Positions 56,677-64,000 of a DNA stretch of 64,000 bases are shown here, piece by piece (positions within the stretch are counted from its first letter, which is position 1; each line of letters begins with the position of its first letter). Below the pieces are notes generated by a model. That model did no database searches. It was not told the DNA's origin and saw only the letters and a list, made by a program, of their open reading frames with translations. This DNA is from JAEUIZ01 sp046155605 (GTDB lineage: Bacteria > Planctomycetota > Phycisphaerae > Phycisphaerales > UBA1924), in contig JBJXFQ010000077.1 in assembly GCA_046155605.1 (NCBI GenBank), positions 1-64,000 of the forward strand. Direction: 5' to 3'. The position numbers were made by a program, and so were the translations under genes.

Positions 56677-57882
56677 TCACGCGTTGTCGAGCAGTCCGAC
56701 GCTCTCAAACGGCCTGCCTTCGAGCATCTCGAGGGATGCCCCGCCGCCCGTCGAGACGTGCGACATCTTGGACGACAGCCCGAACTTCTCGACCGCTGCC
56801 GCGGAGTCGCCGCCGCCGACGATCGTCGTCGCGCCCCGGGCCGTCGCCTCCGCCATCGCCTTGGCCACCTGCGTCGTCCCGATGGCGAATGGCCCCCACT
56901 CAAAGACGCCCATCGGCCCGTTCCACACCACCGTCTTCGCCTTCCCGATCGTCAACGCGTACTTGAGTTGCGTCTTCGGCCCGATGTCCAGGCCCATGAA
57001 CCCATCCTTGATCGCCCCGTCGAACACCTCGATGTCGCCCCCGTGCTCCGCGAACATCGTCGAGCACACATGATCCGTCGGCAGGTGCAGCTCGGCCTTG
57101 AGTTTCGCCGCCAGATCGATCGCCCGCTTCGCGTCCGCCATCTTGTCGGCCTCGACCTTGCTCGCGCCGACCTTCTTCCCCATCGCCGCGAGGAACGTGT
57201 ACGCCATCGCCCCGCCGACCAGCACCGCATCCGCCTTCGGCAGCAAATGCTCGATCGCGCTCATCTTGTCCGAGACCTTCGCGCCGCCCAGCACCACCAC
57301 AAACGGCTTCGCCGGCTTCGCGATCGCCTCGCTCAGAAACTTGATCTCTTTCTCAACCAGGAACCCCACCACCCGCGGCTTGCCCGCCATCGCCTTAGGC
57401 ACCGCCACCATCGAAGCATCGGGCCTGTGGCAAGTGCCAAACGCGTCGTTGACGTAGACATCCGCCAGCGCTGCCAGTTTCGCCGCGAACGCCGGATCGC
57501 CCTTCTTCTCCCCCTTGTGGAATCGCAGGTTCTCCAGCAGCGCCACCTGCCCGTCGCGCAGCTCACCCACCGCCTTCGCGCTCGCCGCATCGGTGCAATC
57601 GTTCGACGGAAACGCCACCGGCTTCCCGAGCGCCGCCGCCAATCGCTCCGCGCACGGCTTTAGCGAGTGCTCCGCCTCAAAGCCCGTGCCCTCGGGCCGA
57701 CCAAGGTGCGAGACCAGAATCGCACGCCCGCCGCGCTCGACCACGCTCTTGATCGTCGGCACGGCTTCGCGGATCCGCCGATCGTCCGTGATCGCGCCAT
57801 CCTCGATCGGCACGTTGAAATCGACGCGGATCAGCACTCGCTTGCCGCGTACATCCACCGCGGCGACATTCTTCTTTGCCAT
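56677..57882 (-). CDS. pgk: Phosphoglycerate kinase
   Basis: A 401-residue glycolytic enzyme: 1,3-bisphosphoglycerate + ADP to 3-phosphoglycerate + ATP. Hallmarks: GKRVLIRVDFNVPIEDG, VVVLGGAKVSDKMSAIEHLLPKADAVLVGGAMAYTFL, VWNGPMGVFEWGPFAIGT and TTIVGGGDSAAAVEKFG, with the closing HVSTGGGASLEMLEG. ATG 57882 is preceded by AAGGAGGGG, which outweighs the earlier in-frame start at 57897. Its start lies inside the atpH 3' end, so it is probably transcribed from the atp operon. Confidence 0.96.
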   Translation of the reverse strand: MAKKNVAAVDVRGKRVLIRVDFNVPIEDGAITDDRRIREAVPTIKSVVERGGRAILVSHLGRPEGTGFEAEHSLKPCAERLAAALGKPVAFPSNDCTDAASAKAVGELRDGQVALLENLRFHKGEKKGDPAFAAKLAALADVYVNDAFGTCHRPDASMVAVPKAMAGKPRVVGFLVEKEIKFLSEAIAKPAKPFVVVLGGAKVSDKMSAIEHLLPKADAVLVGGAMAYTFLAAMGKKVGASKVEADKMADAKRAIDLAAKLKAELHLPTDHVCSTMFAEHGGDIEVFDGAIKDGFMGLDIGPKTQLKYALTIGKAKTVVWNGPMGVFEWGPFAIGTTQVAKAMAEATARGATTIVGGGDSAAAVEKFGLSSKMSHVSTGGGASLEMLEGRPFESVGLLDNA

Positions 57883-57893
57883 CGTCCCCTCCT

Positions 57894-58505
57894 TCAACCT
57901 TCCGAGACCATGCGATCGAATCGAGCGCGAATCGCCGTCGTCCCCTCTTTGGACAATCGATCGCGGAACCGCCGGAGTTGGGTCGCCAGCGACCCGTCGA
58001 TGAGCCGATCTCCGATCTGCAGTTTGATCCCGCCGAGCATCGCCCCATCCGTGTACGGATGCACGATGGGCTCCTTGCCGAGCGCTTTCTGAAGCCGCTC
58101 ACGAACGATCCGGAGTTCTTCCGCCGTCACCGGCGCTGCCGTGTACAGGTCCACCTCGACGCGCCCGAACTTCTCCTGCACGATCGCGTCAAACGCCGCA
58201 ACGATTGCCGGCAGATGCGCCAGCCGCCCCTTCGCGTTCAGAGTCAGCAGAAAGTGCAGCGTCAGATCGGCCACTCGCCCCTTCAAGATCCGCTCGAGCG
58301 ACTTCCGCCGCTGCTCTCGTGGCAAGACCCGCGACGACAGAAACTCGCCGAAACTCGCGTCCGCTCGCGCGATCTCAAGCACCGCGTCGAGTTCCCCCAG
58401 CGTGGCCTCGATCGCCGGCCTCCCGCCGCGGGCCTCGGCCAGTTCGTACAGGCTCCGGGCATAGACCTGCGCCAACGCGTCCGGCTGTGATTCGGTCAGT
58501 GGCAT
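57894..58505 (-). CDS. atpH: ATP synthase F1 subunit delta
   Basis: A 203-residue stator subunit. Typical start ALAQVYARSLYELAEARG, central LHFLLTLNAKGRLAHLPAIVAAFDAIVQEKFGRVEVDLYTAAPVTAEELRIVRERLQ, and C-terminal MLGGIKLQIGDRLIDGSLATQLRRF, which is the OSCP/delta signature. It joins the b subunits to the alpha3beta3 head. It follows atpF after 65 bp containing a short palindrome, and is followed by pgk instead of the usual atpA. Start ATG 58505. Confidence 0.95.
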   Translation of the reverse strand: MPLTESQPDALAQVYARSLYELAEARGGRPAIEATLGELDAVLEIARADASFGEFLSSRVLPREQRRKSLERILKGRVADLTLHFLLTLNAKGRLAHLPAIVAAFDAIVQEKFGRVEVDLYTAAPVTAEELRIVRERLQKALGKEPIVHPYTDGAMLGGIKLQIGDRLIDGSLATQLRRFRDRLSKEGTTAIRARFDRMVSEG

Positions 58506-58530
58506 CGTCGCTCGCCTCCTGTCAGTGGCT

Positions 58531-58545
58531 CAGGCGTCCCGCCTG
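58531..58545. repeat. Short palindrome between atpF and atpH
   Basis: caggcg-TCC-cgcctg, perfect 6-bp arms with TCC loop like the two elements inside mnmG. Confidence 0.4.
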
Positions 58546-58570
58546 CTCGCCGTGCATCCAAAGACCTGCC

Positions 58571-59263
58571 TCAACCCCGATTCATCTGCAACTCGCCCAG
58601 CGATTCCTCAACCAGCCGCTGCTGATCTCGCGGCGTCACCTCGCGCCGCAGAATCTTTGACGCGATCGTCGTCGAGAGGTCCGCGGCCGACGCATAAATC
58701 TCGGCGAGCGCCGCGCGTTTGGCCGCCTCGATGTCCCGCCGCGCCCGATCCCGCATCGCCGTCAACTCGATATCTGCCTTCGCGCGAAGTTCATCCGCCA
58801 GCGCCTGCTGCTGCGACTTGGTCTTCTCCAGCATCCGCTGGGCCTCGGCCCGCGCGTCCGAGAGCGACCGCTCATACTGATTGAGGGCGTCCTTCGCCTG
58901 TTTGCGCGCCGCCTCAGCCGCCGCGATCTCGTCCTTGATCTTCTCGGCCCGGTCCTCCAGCCCCTTGCTGATCTTGGGCCATGCCGTCTTGCTCAGCACG
59001 GCCAGCACGATGGCGAAGACCACGAGCGTCGTCACCATGGGCGCGATGCCCTCCTTGATCCCCGGGATCGGGCTCGCCGACCCGTGCGCCTCGCCATGAC
59101 TCGCGTCGCCATGCCCGCTCGTCGGCGTCGCGTGACCGCCGCTCGTGGTCGCGGGGGTGAATGGTGCCTTGGGCTCCGCGTGCCCTTGCCCCATCGTCGG
59201 CGCGAGCGCCAAGCCCAGCGACACGACCACGGCCACCACCAAATACTTCAAGGCTCGGTTCAT
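58571..59263 (-). CDS. atpF: ATP synthase F0 subunit b
   Basis: A 230-residue stator stalk protein. It is longer than usual because of an N-terminal cleavable-type leader (MNRALKYLVVAVVVSLGLALAPTMG) and a His/Gly/Thr-rich linker before the membrane helix (VTTLVVFAIVLAVLSKTAWPKIS). The remainder is a charged coiled coil (GLEDRAEKIKDEIAAAEAARKQAKDAL) ending in the delta-binding helix. The start at 59263 gives this N-terminus; an earlier in-frame start at 59326 is less likely. Confidence 0.93.
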   Translation of the reverse strand: MNRALKYLVVAVVVSLGLALAPTMGQGHAEPKAPFTPATTSGGHATPTSGHGDASHGEAHGSASPIPGIKEGIAPMVTTLVVFAIVLAVLSKTAWPKISKGLEDRAEKIKDEIAAAEAARKQAKDALNQYERSLSDARAEAQRMLEKTKSQQQALADELRAKADIELTAMRDRARRDIEAAKRAALAEIYASAADLSTTIASKILRREVTPRDQQRLVEESLGELQMNRG

Positions 59264-59380
59264 CTGCACACTCCGAGTGATTCGTATCGCCAAAGGAAGG
59301 TCAACCGAAAACAAAGCCCAAGGCAAGCCACTCCCAGGCCCAAGAACCGGGGAGTGGTATCAGATCGACTGCCAGACGAA

Positions 59381-59686
59381 CTAGAGCGCCACGAGCAGAC
59401 CCACGACGACCGCGAAGAGGGTCGCACCCTCGACGAGGGCCGCCGTCAGGATCATGTTGGTCGCGATCGGGCCGGCTGCTTCCGGCTGCCGCGCGATTGA
59501 TTCGACCGCGCCCTTGCCGATCAGGCCGATGCCCAGCCCGCCACCGATCACGGCCAGTCCGCCACCGATCGCCGCCAGACCCGCCGCCACCGGCTTGCCG
59601 GCACCCTCTTGCGCCATCGCCATCGCGGGTGCCGCCAGCGCCATCAGCCCAGTCATCTTCGTCGCCAGTTTCATCATGCTCGTCAT
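59381..59686 (-). CDS. atpE: ATP synthase F0 subunit c
   Basis: A 101-residue rotor subunit with two helices and a Gly-rich first helix (AAIGGGLAVIGGGLGIGLIG), loop KGAVESIARQPEA, and the ion-binding Glu in TAALVEGATLFAVVVG. The lack of the Gln/Ser-Thr Na+ pattern around the Glu indicates H+ coupling. An N-terminal signal-like segment (MKLATKMTGLMALAAPAMAMAQ) precedes it, as in several phyla. AGGTGTAGG lies before ATG 59686. Confidence 0.95.
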   Translation of the reverse strand: MTSMMKLATKMTGLMALAAPAMAMAQEGAGKPVAAGLAAIGGGLAVIGGGLGIGLIGKGAVESIARQPEAAGPIATNMILTAALVEGATLFAVVVGLLVAL

Positions 59687-59765
59687 TGCCTACACCTTTC
59701 GCTACAAGTCTCCCACGAATCTCGCGTGCCCGGCACGCCGGGCCGACCCGTTATTCACCCCATCG

Positions 59766-60683
59766 CTAGTGCGCGTGGGCGTGCTCGTGGCCGTGGCCAT
59801 GCTCCTCGTCGTGGTGCGAGAGCTGGGCGATGAAAACCGTTGTCAGGAACATAAACACGAACGCCTGCAGGAACGCCACGAACAACTCCAGGAACGTGAT
59901 CGCGATCGCCCCGCCCACCGAGATCAGCGTCACCGGCGCGCCGATCAGCGGGCTCTTGCCCACCAACATATCCAGCCCCTGCACGGCGAACATCAGCAGC
60001 GTCGCCAGCAGGATGTGCCCCGCCGTCATGTTCGCAAAGAGACGCAGCGCCAGCGCCACCGGCTTGATGATCGTTCCCATGATCTCGATCGGAACCATGA
60101 GCGCCCACAGATACGGCGGCGTCCCCGCCGTCAAGTGTTTGACATAGCCCATCGGCCCCATCGATATGACCCCCGCCACGTTGATCACCACCGCCGAGAT
60201 TAGCGCCAGCACAGCAGTCACAAACAGGTTCTGCGTCGCCGTGCCGCCGAGTGGCAGCGAGTGGCTCGCCTTCCACGACGGCACCAGCAGATGCAGCAGA
60301 TCACCGATCGGGATCAGGCCCAGCAGGTTGTTCACGAGAATAAAGAAGAAGAGCGTCCACAGATACGGCATGAACGCCCGCGTCCGCTCACCCAGCATCG
60401 GACGTACCGTGTTCTCGCGGAGATACACGCAGATCACCTCGAGCATGTGCGCCAGTTTGCCGCGCGCCACATATCGCCCGTGACCCAGCGACTCATCACC
60501 CGTGGCGATCTTGGACGCCAGCCAGTTGAAGCCGAAAATCATGATGAGGCCCGACAGGATCAGGTTGCCCACATGCCCCGACCACAGCCACCACCCGCCA
60601 TCATCCACGATGAACTTGTGGTTGATGACGTGCTCCACGGGATTCGCCGCCAGCACCAATGCCGTCGTTACACCTGCGATCAT
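59766..60683 (-). CDS. atpB: ATP synthase F0 subunit a
   Basis: A 305-residue membrane subunit that forms the proton half-channels. Helices include FMPYLWTLFFFILVNNLLGLIPIGD, the key Arg in KPVALALRLFANMTAGHILLATLL, and the C-terminal ITFLELFVAFLQAFVFMFLTTVFI. It ends in a His-rich tail (HHDEEHGHGHEHAHAH). The start ATG 60683 overlaps the atpI stop (ATGA), so translation is coupled; the long open frame upstream is a shadow. Confidence 0.95.
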   Translation of the reverse strand: MIAGVTTALVLAANPVEHVINHKFIVDDGGWWLWSGHVGNLILSGLIMIFGFNWLASKIATGDESLGHGRYVARGKLAHMLEVICVYLRENTVRPMLGERTRAFMPYLWTLFFFILVNNLLGLIPIGDLLHLLVPSWKASHSLPLGGTATQNLFVTAVLALISAVVINVAGVISMGPMGYVKHLTAGTPPYLWALMVPIEIMGTIIKPVALALRLFANMTAGHILLATLLMFAVQGLDMLVGKSPLIGAPVTLISVGGAIAITFLELFVAFLQAFVFMFLTTVFIAQLSHHDEEHGHGHEHAHAH

Positions 60684-61171
60684 GCCCTTCTCCCGTCGGC
60701 AAGCCCATCGGCCAGCCCATCGGCGAGCCCCTCCGCGAGGAGCGCCCGCCGCAGAATAATCACCTCGATCACCAGCACAGCGAGTGAACCCGCCAGAATC
60801 GCGGCCCACAAGGGCACCCGGGCGCTCGGCATCTCTCCGACCGCCACGCCGCCGACGCCGAGCGTCACGACCATCCGCAGCACCTGGCCCGTGATGATGA
60901 GCCCCGCCCACTGAAACGCGCCACGCGCCGAGAAGGATCCCAGAAACGCGATCCCTGCCGCTACTCCGGCGATCAGCGCCGCGCCTGCCATCAGCGCTGC
61001 CCGACCAGATCCGCCGACTCCCAGCGCAGCCCCGAGCCACCACGCCCCGACGACCAGCGCCACCGCTCCCAGCATGCGCACCGCCAACCGTCCCAATGGA
61101 AGCCGCAACTGCCGCGACGCGCGCGACACCGAACTCGTCGGCGTCACACTTGTCAGGCTCTGCGTCGGCAT
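60680..61171 (-). CDS. atpI: AtpI-like membrane protein of the ATP synthase cluster
   Basis: A 163-residue protein with four predicted membrane helices (MLGAVALVVGAWWLGAALG, ALMAGAALIAGVAAGIAFLGS, GLIITGQVLRMVVTLGVGGVAV, LWAAILAGSLAVLVIEVIIL). The position directly before atpB marks it as the AtpI/UncI assembly factor although sequence similarity is weak. It ends in a 12-bp DNA repeat giving GLADGLADGLADG (about 60688-60735). Its stop overlaps the atpB start. Confidence 0.75.
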   Translation of the reverse strand: MPTQSLTSVTPTSSVSRASRQLRLPLGRLAVRMLGAVALVVGAWWLGAALGVGGSGRAALMAGAALIAGVAAGIAFLGSFSARGAFQWAGLIITGQVLRMVVTLGVGGVAVGEMPSARVPLWAAILAGSLAVLVIEVIILRRALLAEGLADGLADGLADGRRA

Positions 61172-61395
61172 ACGGCTCCTGCTCTCCCGGCTTGGGACCG
61201 CAACAATATGAGCCCGTCCCTCCTTTTGCCACTACCCGATGCGTTCCGCTCGATTTCCCTCGACGCCACATCGCGCTCCGAATGCTCCTGGCCTGGTGGC
61301 CCCGCGCACGGCCGAAGCGTCCGATGCCGGCGGCGCTCCGCATCGCGGCGTCGAAGTCCAGGCTTGGACTTCCGTGCTCGCGTCGGACAATGGCA
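61172..61395. other. Gap between atpZ and atpI with a hairpin
   Basis: 224 bp without a gene. A perfect 8-bp hairpin gaagtcca-ggct-tggacttc lies at 61353-61372, just after the atpZ stop on the minus strand. It has no T-tract and may be a processing or attenuation site. Confidence 0.45.
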
Positions 61396-61692
61396 TCACC
61401 TTCCTCGCTCCCGCTTCGCGTCCGCCACGTCACGCCGCGTCAGCGCCAGCGCTTCGCGCACGAACCTCACAAACCCCACCCCCAGCCCCAACAACAGTCC
61501 CACCAGCAGACCCCACGGCCTCGTCCCGCCCCATCGATCGATCAGCCACCCAATCACTCCGCCCGCCGCCACCGAGACCGCGAAGTCGGTCCCGATCGCA
61601 CTCATCCGCACCACCCGCGACCGCGAGTCCTCCTTCCGCGCACCGGTTCCCAACCCACTCTGCCGCTCATTTTCCTCCGATTGTCGGCTCAT
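61396..61692 (-). CDS. atpZ: AtpZ/AtpI family protein
   Basis: A 98-residue protein with two membrane helices (AVSVAAGGVIGWLIDRW, WGLLVGLLLGLGVGFVRFV) joined by the short loop GGTRP, the usual layout of AtpZ. It ends in a charged tail. It is first in the atp cluster, as in other bacteria. AtpZ and AtpI are thought to help c-ring assembly or carry Mg2+/Ca2+. It is divergent from the sensor kinase gene at 61772. Confidence 0.82.
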   Translation of the reverse strand: MSRQSEENERQSGLGTGARKEDSRSRVVRMSAIGTDFAVSVAAGGVIGWLIDRWGGTRPWGLLVGLLLGLGVGFVRFVREALALTRRDVADAKRERGR

Positions 61693-61771
61693 GTTCGGAA
61701 ATCTCTCTGCGAAAACGCGACTACACCTTTGAGACTAGGGTATTCTCTGCACATCGGGTAGGAGCATTGCC

Positions 61772-63865
61772 GTGTCCCGATGGTTCCACGCCCAGCCCAT
61801 CCACCCCAATGTCCCGGCATTTATCGTCGCCATCGTTTTTATTGCGCTCAGCACCCGAGCGCAAACCCCTGCCATCTCCTACGGCGGCGATCGTGACTTC
61901 CGCCCCTACGAATGGCAGGATTCAAACGGCCTCGCCAGCGGCTTCCAGGTGGACCTCATCCGGGCCATCGCTCGTGAAATGGATGCTTCCATCAAGGTCG
62001 AACTCGACGAGTGGGCCACCATCCGCCAAGGCTTGCTCATTGGACGTTTCAACGTCGTCGCCATGTCTGAACAGCCGGCCCGCTACGAGTTCGCCGACTT
62101 CAGCGACCCCATCGCCATCGGCTGGTCCGAGATCTTCGTCCGTCAGGGCGATCGCGTCCTGAAATCCCTCTCAGAGGCCTCCGGCCGCACCATTGCCGTC
62201 CAGCGCGGAGCCCTCGCCGAGGACCAACTTCGCGCCATGAACATTGATGCCACTCTGGTTGCCGTGGACTCCGAGGCCGACGCCATCACACTGCTTGCAT
62301 CAGGCCGCACTGACTGCGCCATCGTCACTCACATCGGCGGCCTCGCCGCCATCCGCGCCCAGGGGCTCACCGGTCGCATCGTCTCGGGTCCACCCGTCCT
62401 CGCCTCCAACATTGCCTTCGCCGTCCGCAAAGGTGAGGCCGAGACCCTCACGCTCGTGAACGAAGGCCTTCGCCGCCTCCGATCCAGCGGGCGCTTCAAT
62501 GTCATCCACGAGCGCTGGCTCGCCGAGGCCGATCCGCCCGCGCTGGTCGCATCTCGAATCCTCCGCTACGTCATCTGGATCGTCACGCCCCTGCTCGTGG
62601 CCATCGCCGCGGTGCTGATCTGGTCTTGGTCCCTCTCGCGCATCGTCAACGAGCGCACGAGCCAGTTAGCCGCGGAACTCGCCGATCGTCGGCGCGCCGA
62701 GGAGGCTCTCCGTGCCAGTCACGAACGCTTCCGTTCCGTCCTCAAGGGCACGAAGATCGCTGTCTACACCCAGGACATCTCGCTGCGCTTTACCTGGGCC
62801 TACAAGGCTGTCGATGGCGAGTCCTCCGGCGCCCTCATCGGCCACCGCGACGAAGACGTTCTCCCCCCAACCGCGCTCCCGCTCGTCCTCCAAGCCAAGC
62901 GCCGCGTTCTCGCCACGGGTACCGGCACGAGTGTTGTCCACCTCGCCGCCGACACAGGCGAGCCTCGTTGGTGCGAGACCGTCATCGAGCCACTCCGCGA
63001 CGCCTCGGGGCGGATCGACGGCCTCATCTGCGCCGTTGTTGATGTCACGAGCCTGAAACGCGCCGAGGCCCAACTCGTCGCCTCAGAACGCCGCCTCCTC
63101 CAGGGCCAGCGACTCGAAAGCCTCGGCATGCTCGCGGGCGGCGTCGCCCACGACTTCGGCAACTTGCTTATCGCCATCAGCGCCAGCGCCGCCGCGGCCG
63201 AGCGTCAAGTCGCCCCCGACTCCCGCGCCGCCGAACTCATCGCCACCATTCGTGCCACCGCCGTTCGCGCTGGCGAACTCACTCGTCAACTCCTCGCCTT
63301 CACGGGCCGCGCCGACATCAACAAGGCCGATGTCGATCTCCCCGCCATCGCCGACGAACTTGTCGGCATGCTCCGCCCATCCATCCCCTCCACCCTTGAC
63401 CTTCGCGTTTCGTCCTCCCCGGTTCCCACCATTCTCGCTGACGCCACACAACTCCGTCAAGTCATCCTCAACCTCGTGCGCAACGCCATCGAGGCCGTCG
63501 GCGAGCGCCCAGGCCGCGTCACGGTTGCCGTGCGGTCCGAGATGATCTCCGCCGACGAGATCAGCGCCGCCGCTGTCGCCGCCCCGTCCGTCGCGCCGGG
63601 CCCGCACGCCGTCGTCGAAGTCGCCGACACCGGCCCCGGACTAGACCCCGCCGCCGCCTCCCGCGCCTTCGATCCGTTCTTCACCACTCGCCCCGGCGGT
63701 CGCGGACTTGGGCTCGCCGTCGTTGCAGGACACATCAAAGCCCACGGCGGTTTCGTTGCCGTCCGTTCCTCCGCCGGCCACGGTGCCATCTTCCGCGCCT
63801 GCATCCCGCTCGCCCAGTCTCAGCAAGCCGCCTCAGAGCCCAAGCCGCGGCAAACCGTGCCATAG
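61772..63865 (+). CDS. Sensor histidine kinase with extracellular SBP domain
   Basis: A 697-residue hybrid sensor. Residues 1-30 are a signal anchor; ~35-265 are a solute-binding-protein domain (ISYGGDRDFRPYEWQDSNGLASGFQVDLIRAIA, like family 3 amino-acid binders). A membrane helix follows (IWIVTPLLVAIAAVLIWSW, ~270), then a PAS-like domain (RFRSVLKGTKIAVYTQDISLRFTWAYKAV), an H-box (MLAGGVAHDFGNLLIAIS), N-box (LRQVILNLVRNAIEA) and G-boxes (VADTGPGLDP, GGRGLGLAVV). No receiver domain or response regulator is adjacent. GTG 61772 has GTAGGAG 8 nt upstream. Confidence 0.9.
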   Translation: MSRWFHAQPIHPNVPAFIVAIVFIALSTRAQTPAISYGGDRDFRPYEWQDSNGLASGFQVDLIRAIAREMDASIKVELDEWATIRQGLLIGRFNVVAMSEQPARYEFADFSDPIAIGWSEIFVRQGDRVLKSLSEASGRTIAVQRGALAEDQLRAMNIDATLVAVDSEADAITLLASGRTDCAIVTHIGGLAAIRAQGLTGRIVSGPPVLASNIAFAVRKGEAETLTLVNEGLRRLRSSGRFNVIHERWLAEADPPALVASRILRYVIWIVTPLLVAIAAVLIWSWSLSRIVNERTSQLAAELADRRRAEEALRASHERFRSVLKGTKIAVYTQDISLRFTWAYKAVDGESSGALIGHRDEDVLPPTALPLVLQAKRRVLATGTGTSVVHLAADTGEPRWCETVIEPLRDASGRIDGLICAVVDVTSLKRAEAQLVASERRLLQGQRLESLGMLAGGVAHDFGNLLIAISASAAAAERQVAPDSRAAELIATIRATAVRAGELTRQLLAFTGRADINKADVDLPAIADELVGMLRPSIPSTLDLRVSSSPVPTILADATQLRQVILNLVRNAIEAVGERPGRVTVAVRSEMISADEISAAAVAAPSVAPGPHAVVEVADTGPGLDPAAASRAFDPFFTTRPGGRGLGLAVVAGHIKAHGGFVAVRSSAGHGAIFRACIPLAQSQQAASEPKPRQTVP

Positions 63866-63919
63866 GTGCTTTGTGCCTCCGCCGCGAGTTTCGGCGCGGA
63901 GTACGCTACATTCCCTCCC

Positions 63920-64000
63920 ATGTCGACGCCAGAATCCAGCATCCGCCGCGCCCTCGATGAAGCCTCGGACGCTCTTCGCACTCTCCAGGCCGATCATGCC
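63920..64000 (+). CDS. Start of an unidentified gene (partial)
   Basis: ATG 63920 opens 27 codons to the window edge (MSTPESSIRRALDEASDALRTLQADHA). The 'RRALDEA...LR.L' helix recalls the start of SIS-domain phosphoheptose isomerases, but the fragment is too short to decide. TACATT lies 7 nt before the ATG. Confidence 0.4.
   Translation, partial: MSTPESSIRRALDEASDALRTLQADHA

Overview
The window is GC-rich, gene-dense bacterial DNA. It most likely comes from a planctomycete of the class Phycisphaerae. The clues are three secreted proteins ending in the paired Cys/Asn 'GC-type dockerin' tail, a DUF1501/DUF1800 pair, planctomycete-style ECF sigma factors next to Ser/Thr kinases, and housekeeping genes (rpsU, rpsD, uvrA, mnmG, pgk, atp genes) scattered as single genes. 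I recognised no rRNA, tRNA, CRISPR array or prophage. The only mobile-element trace is the end of an IS5-type transposase at the left edge, directly before a 5'-truncated dockerin gene.

Layout. 1-5.0 kb: transposase end, broken dockerin gene, lipoprotein, rpsU, membrane pyrophosphatase, small beta-helix protein. 5.3-11.6 kb: secreted beta-helix/dockerin protein divergent from an ECF sigma factor that overlaps a Ser/Thr kinase with WD40 repeats. 11.6-20.4 kb: DUF1501/DUF1800 pair, FAD amine oxidase, two unknown genes, pilT, glycerate kinase. 20.4-30.4 kb: trpA, proton antiporter, mnmG, a membrane protein, a pilin-like protein, uvrA. 30.4-35.9 kb: small unknown genes, an ABC permease, an ABC-F ATPase. 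36-42.8 kb: a second dockerin / ECF sigma / Ser-Thr kinase module, this kinase carrying TPR repeats. 43-53 kb: primary-type sigma factor, UVR-motif protein, aminotransferase, photolyase, esterase, rpsD, a PpiD-like membrane protein, a GspG-like protein. 53-56.7 kb: cobalamin-binding/MeaB fusion, TlpA-like redoxin, DsbD-N protein, rhodanese-like lipoprotein. 56.7-61.7 kb: atpZ-atpI-atpB-atpE-atpF-atpH followed by pgk, with no atpA/G/D/C. 61.8-64 kb: hybrid sensor histidine kinase and the start of another gene.

Two patterns stand out. First, the dockerin protein / ECF sigma / receptor-like kinase module occurs twice with the same divergent arrangement, which suggests a signalling unit controlling a surface protein. 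Second, short palindromic elements and an 8-bp pyrimidine repeat are scattered through the window. They sit in intergenic DNA and also in frame inside mnmG and uvrA, where they appear to create protein insertions. Several genes also have a -10-like hexamer 5-7 nt before the start codon and no Shine-Dalgarno, which suggests leaderless mRNAs.
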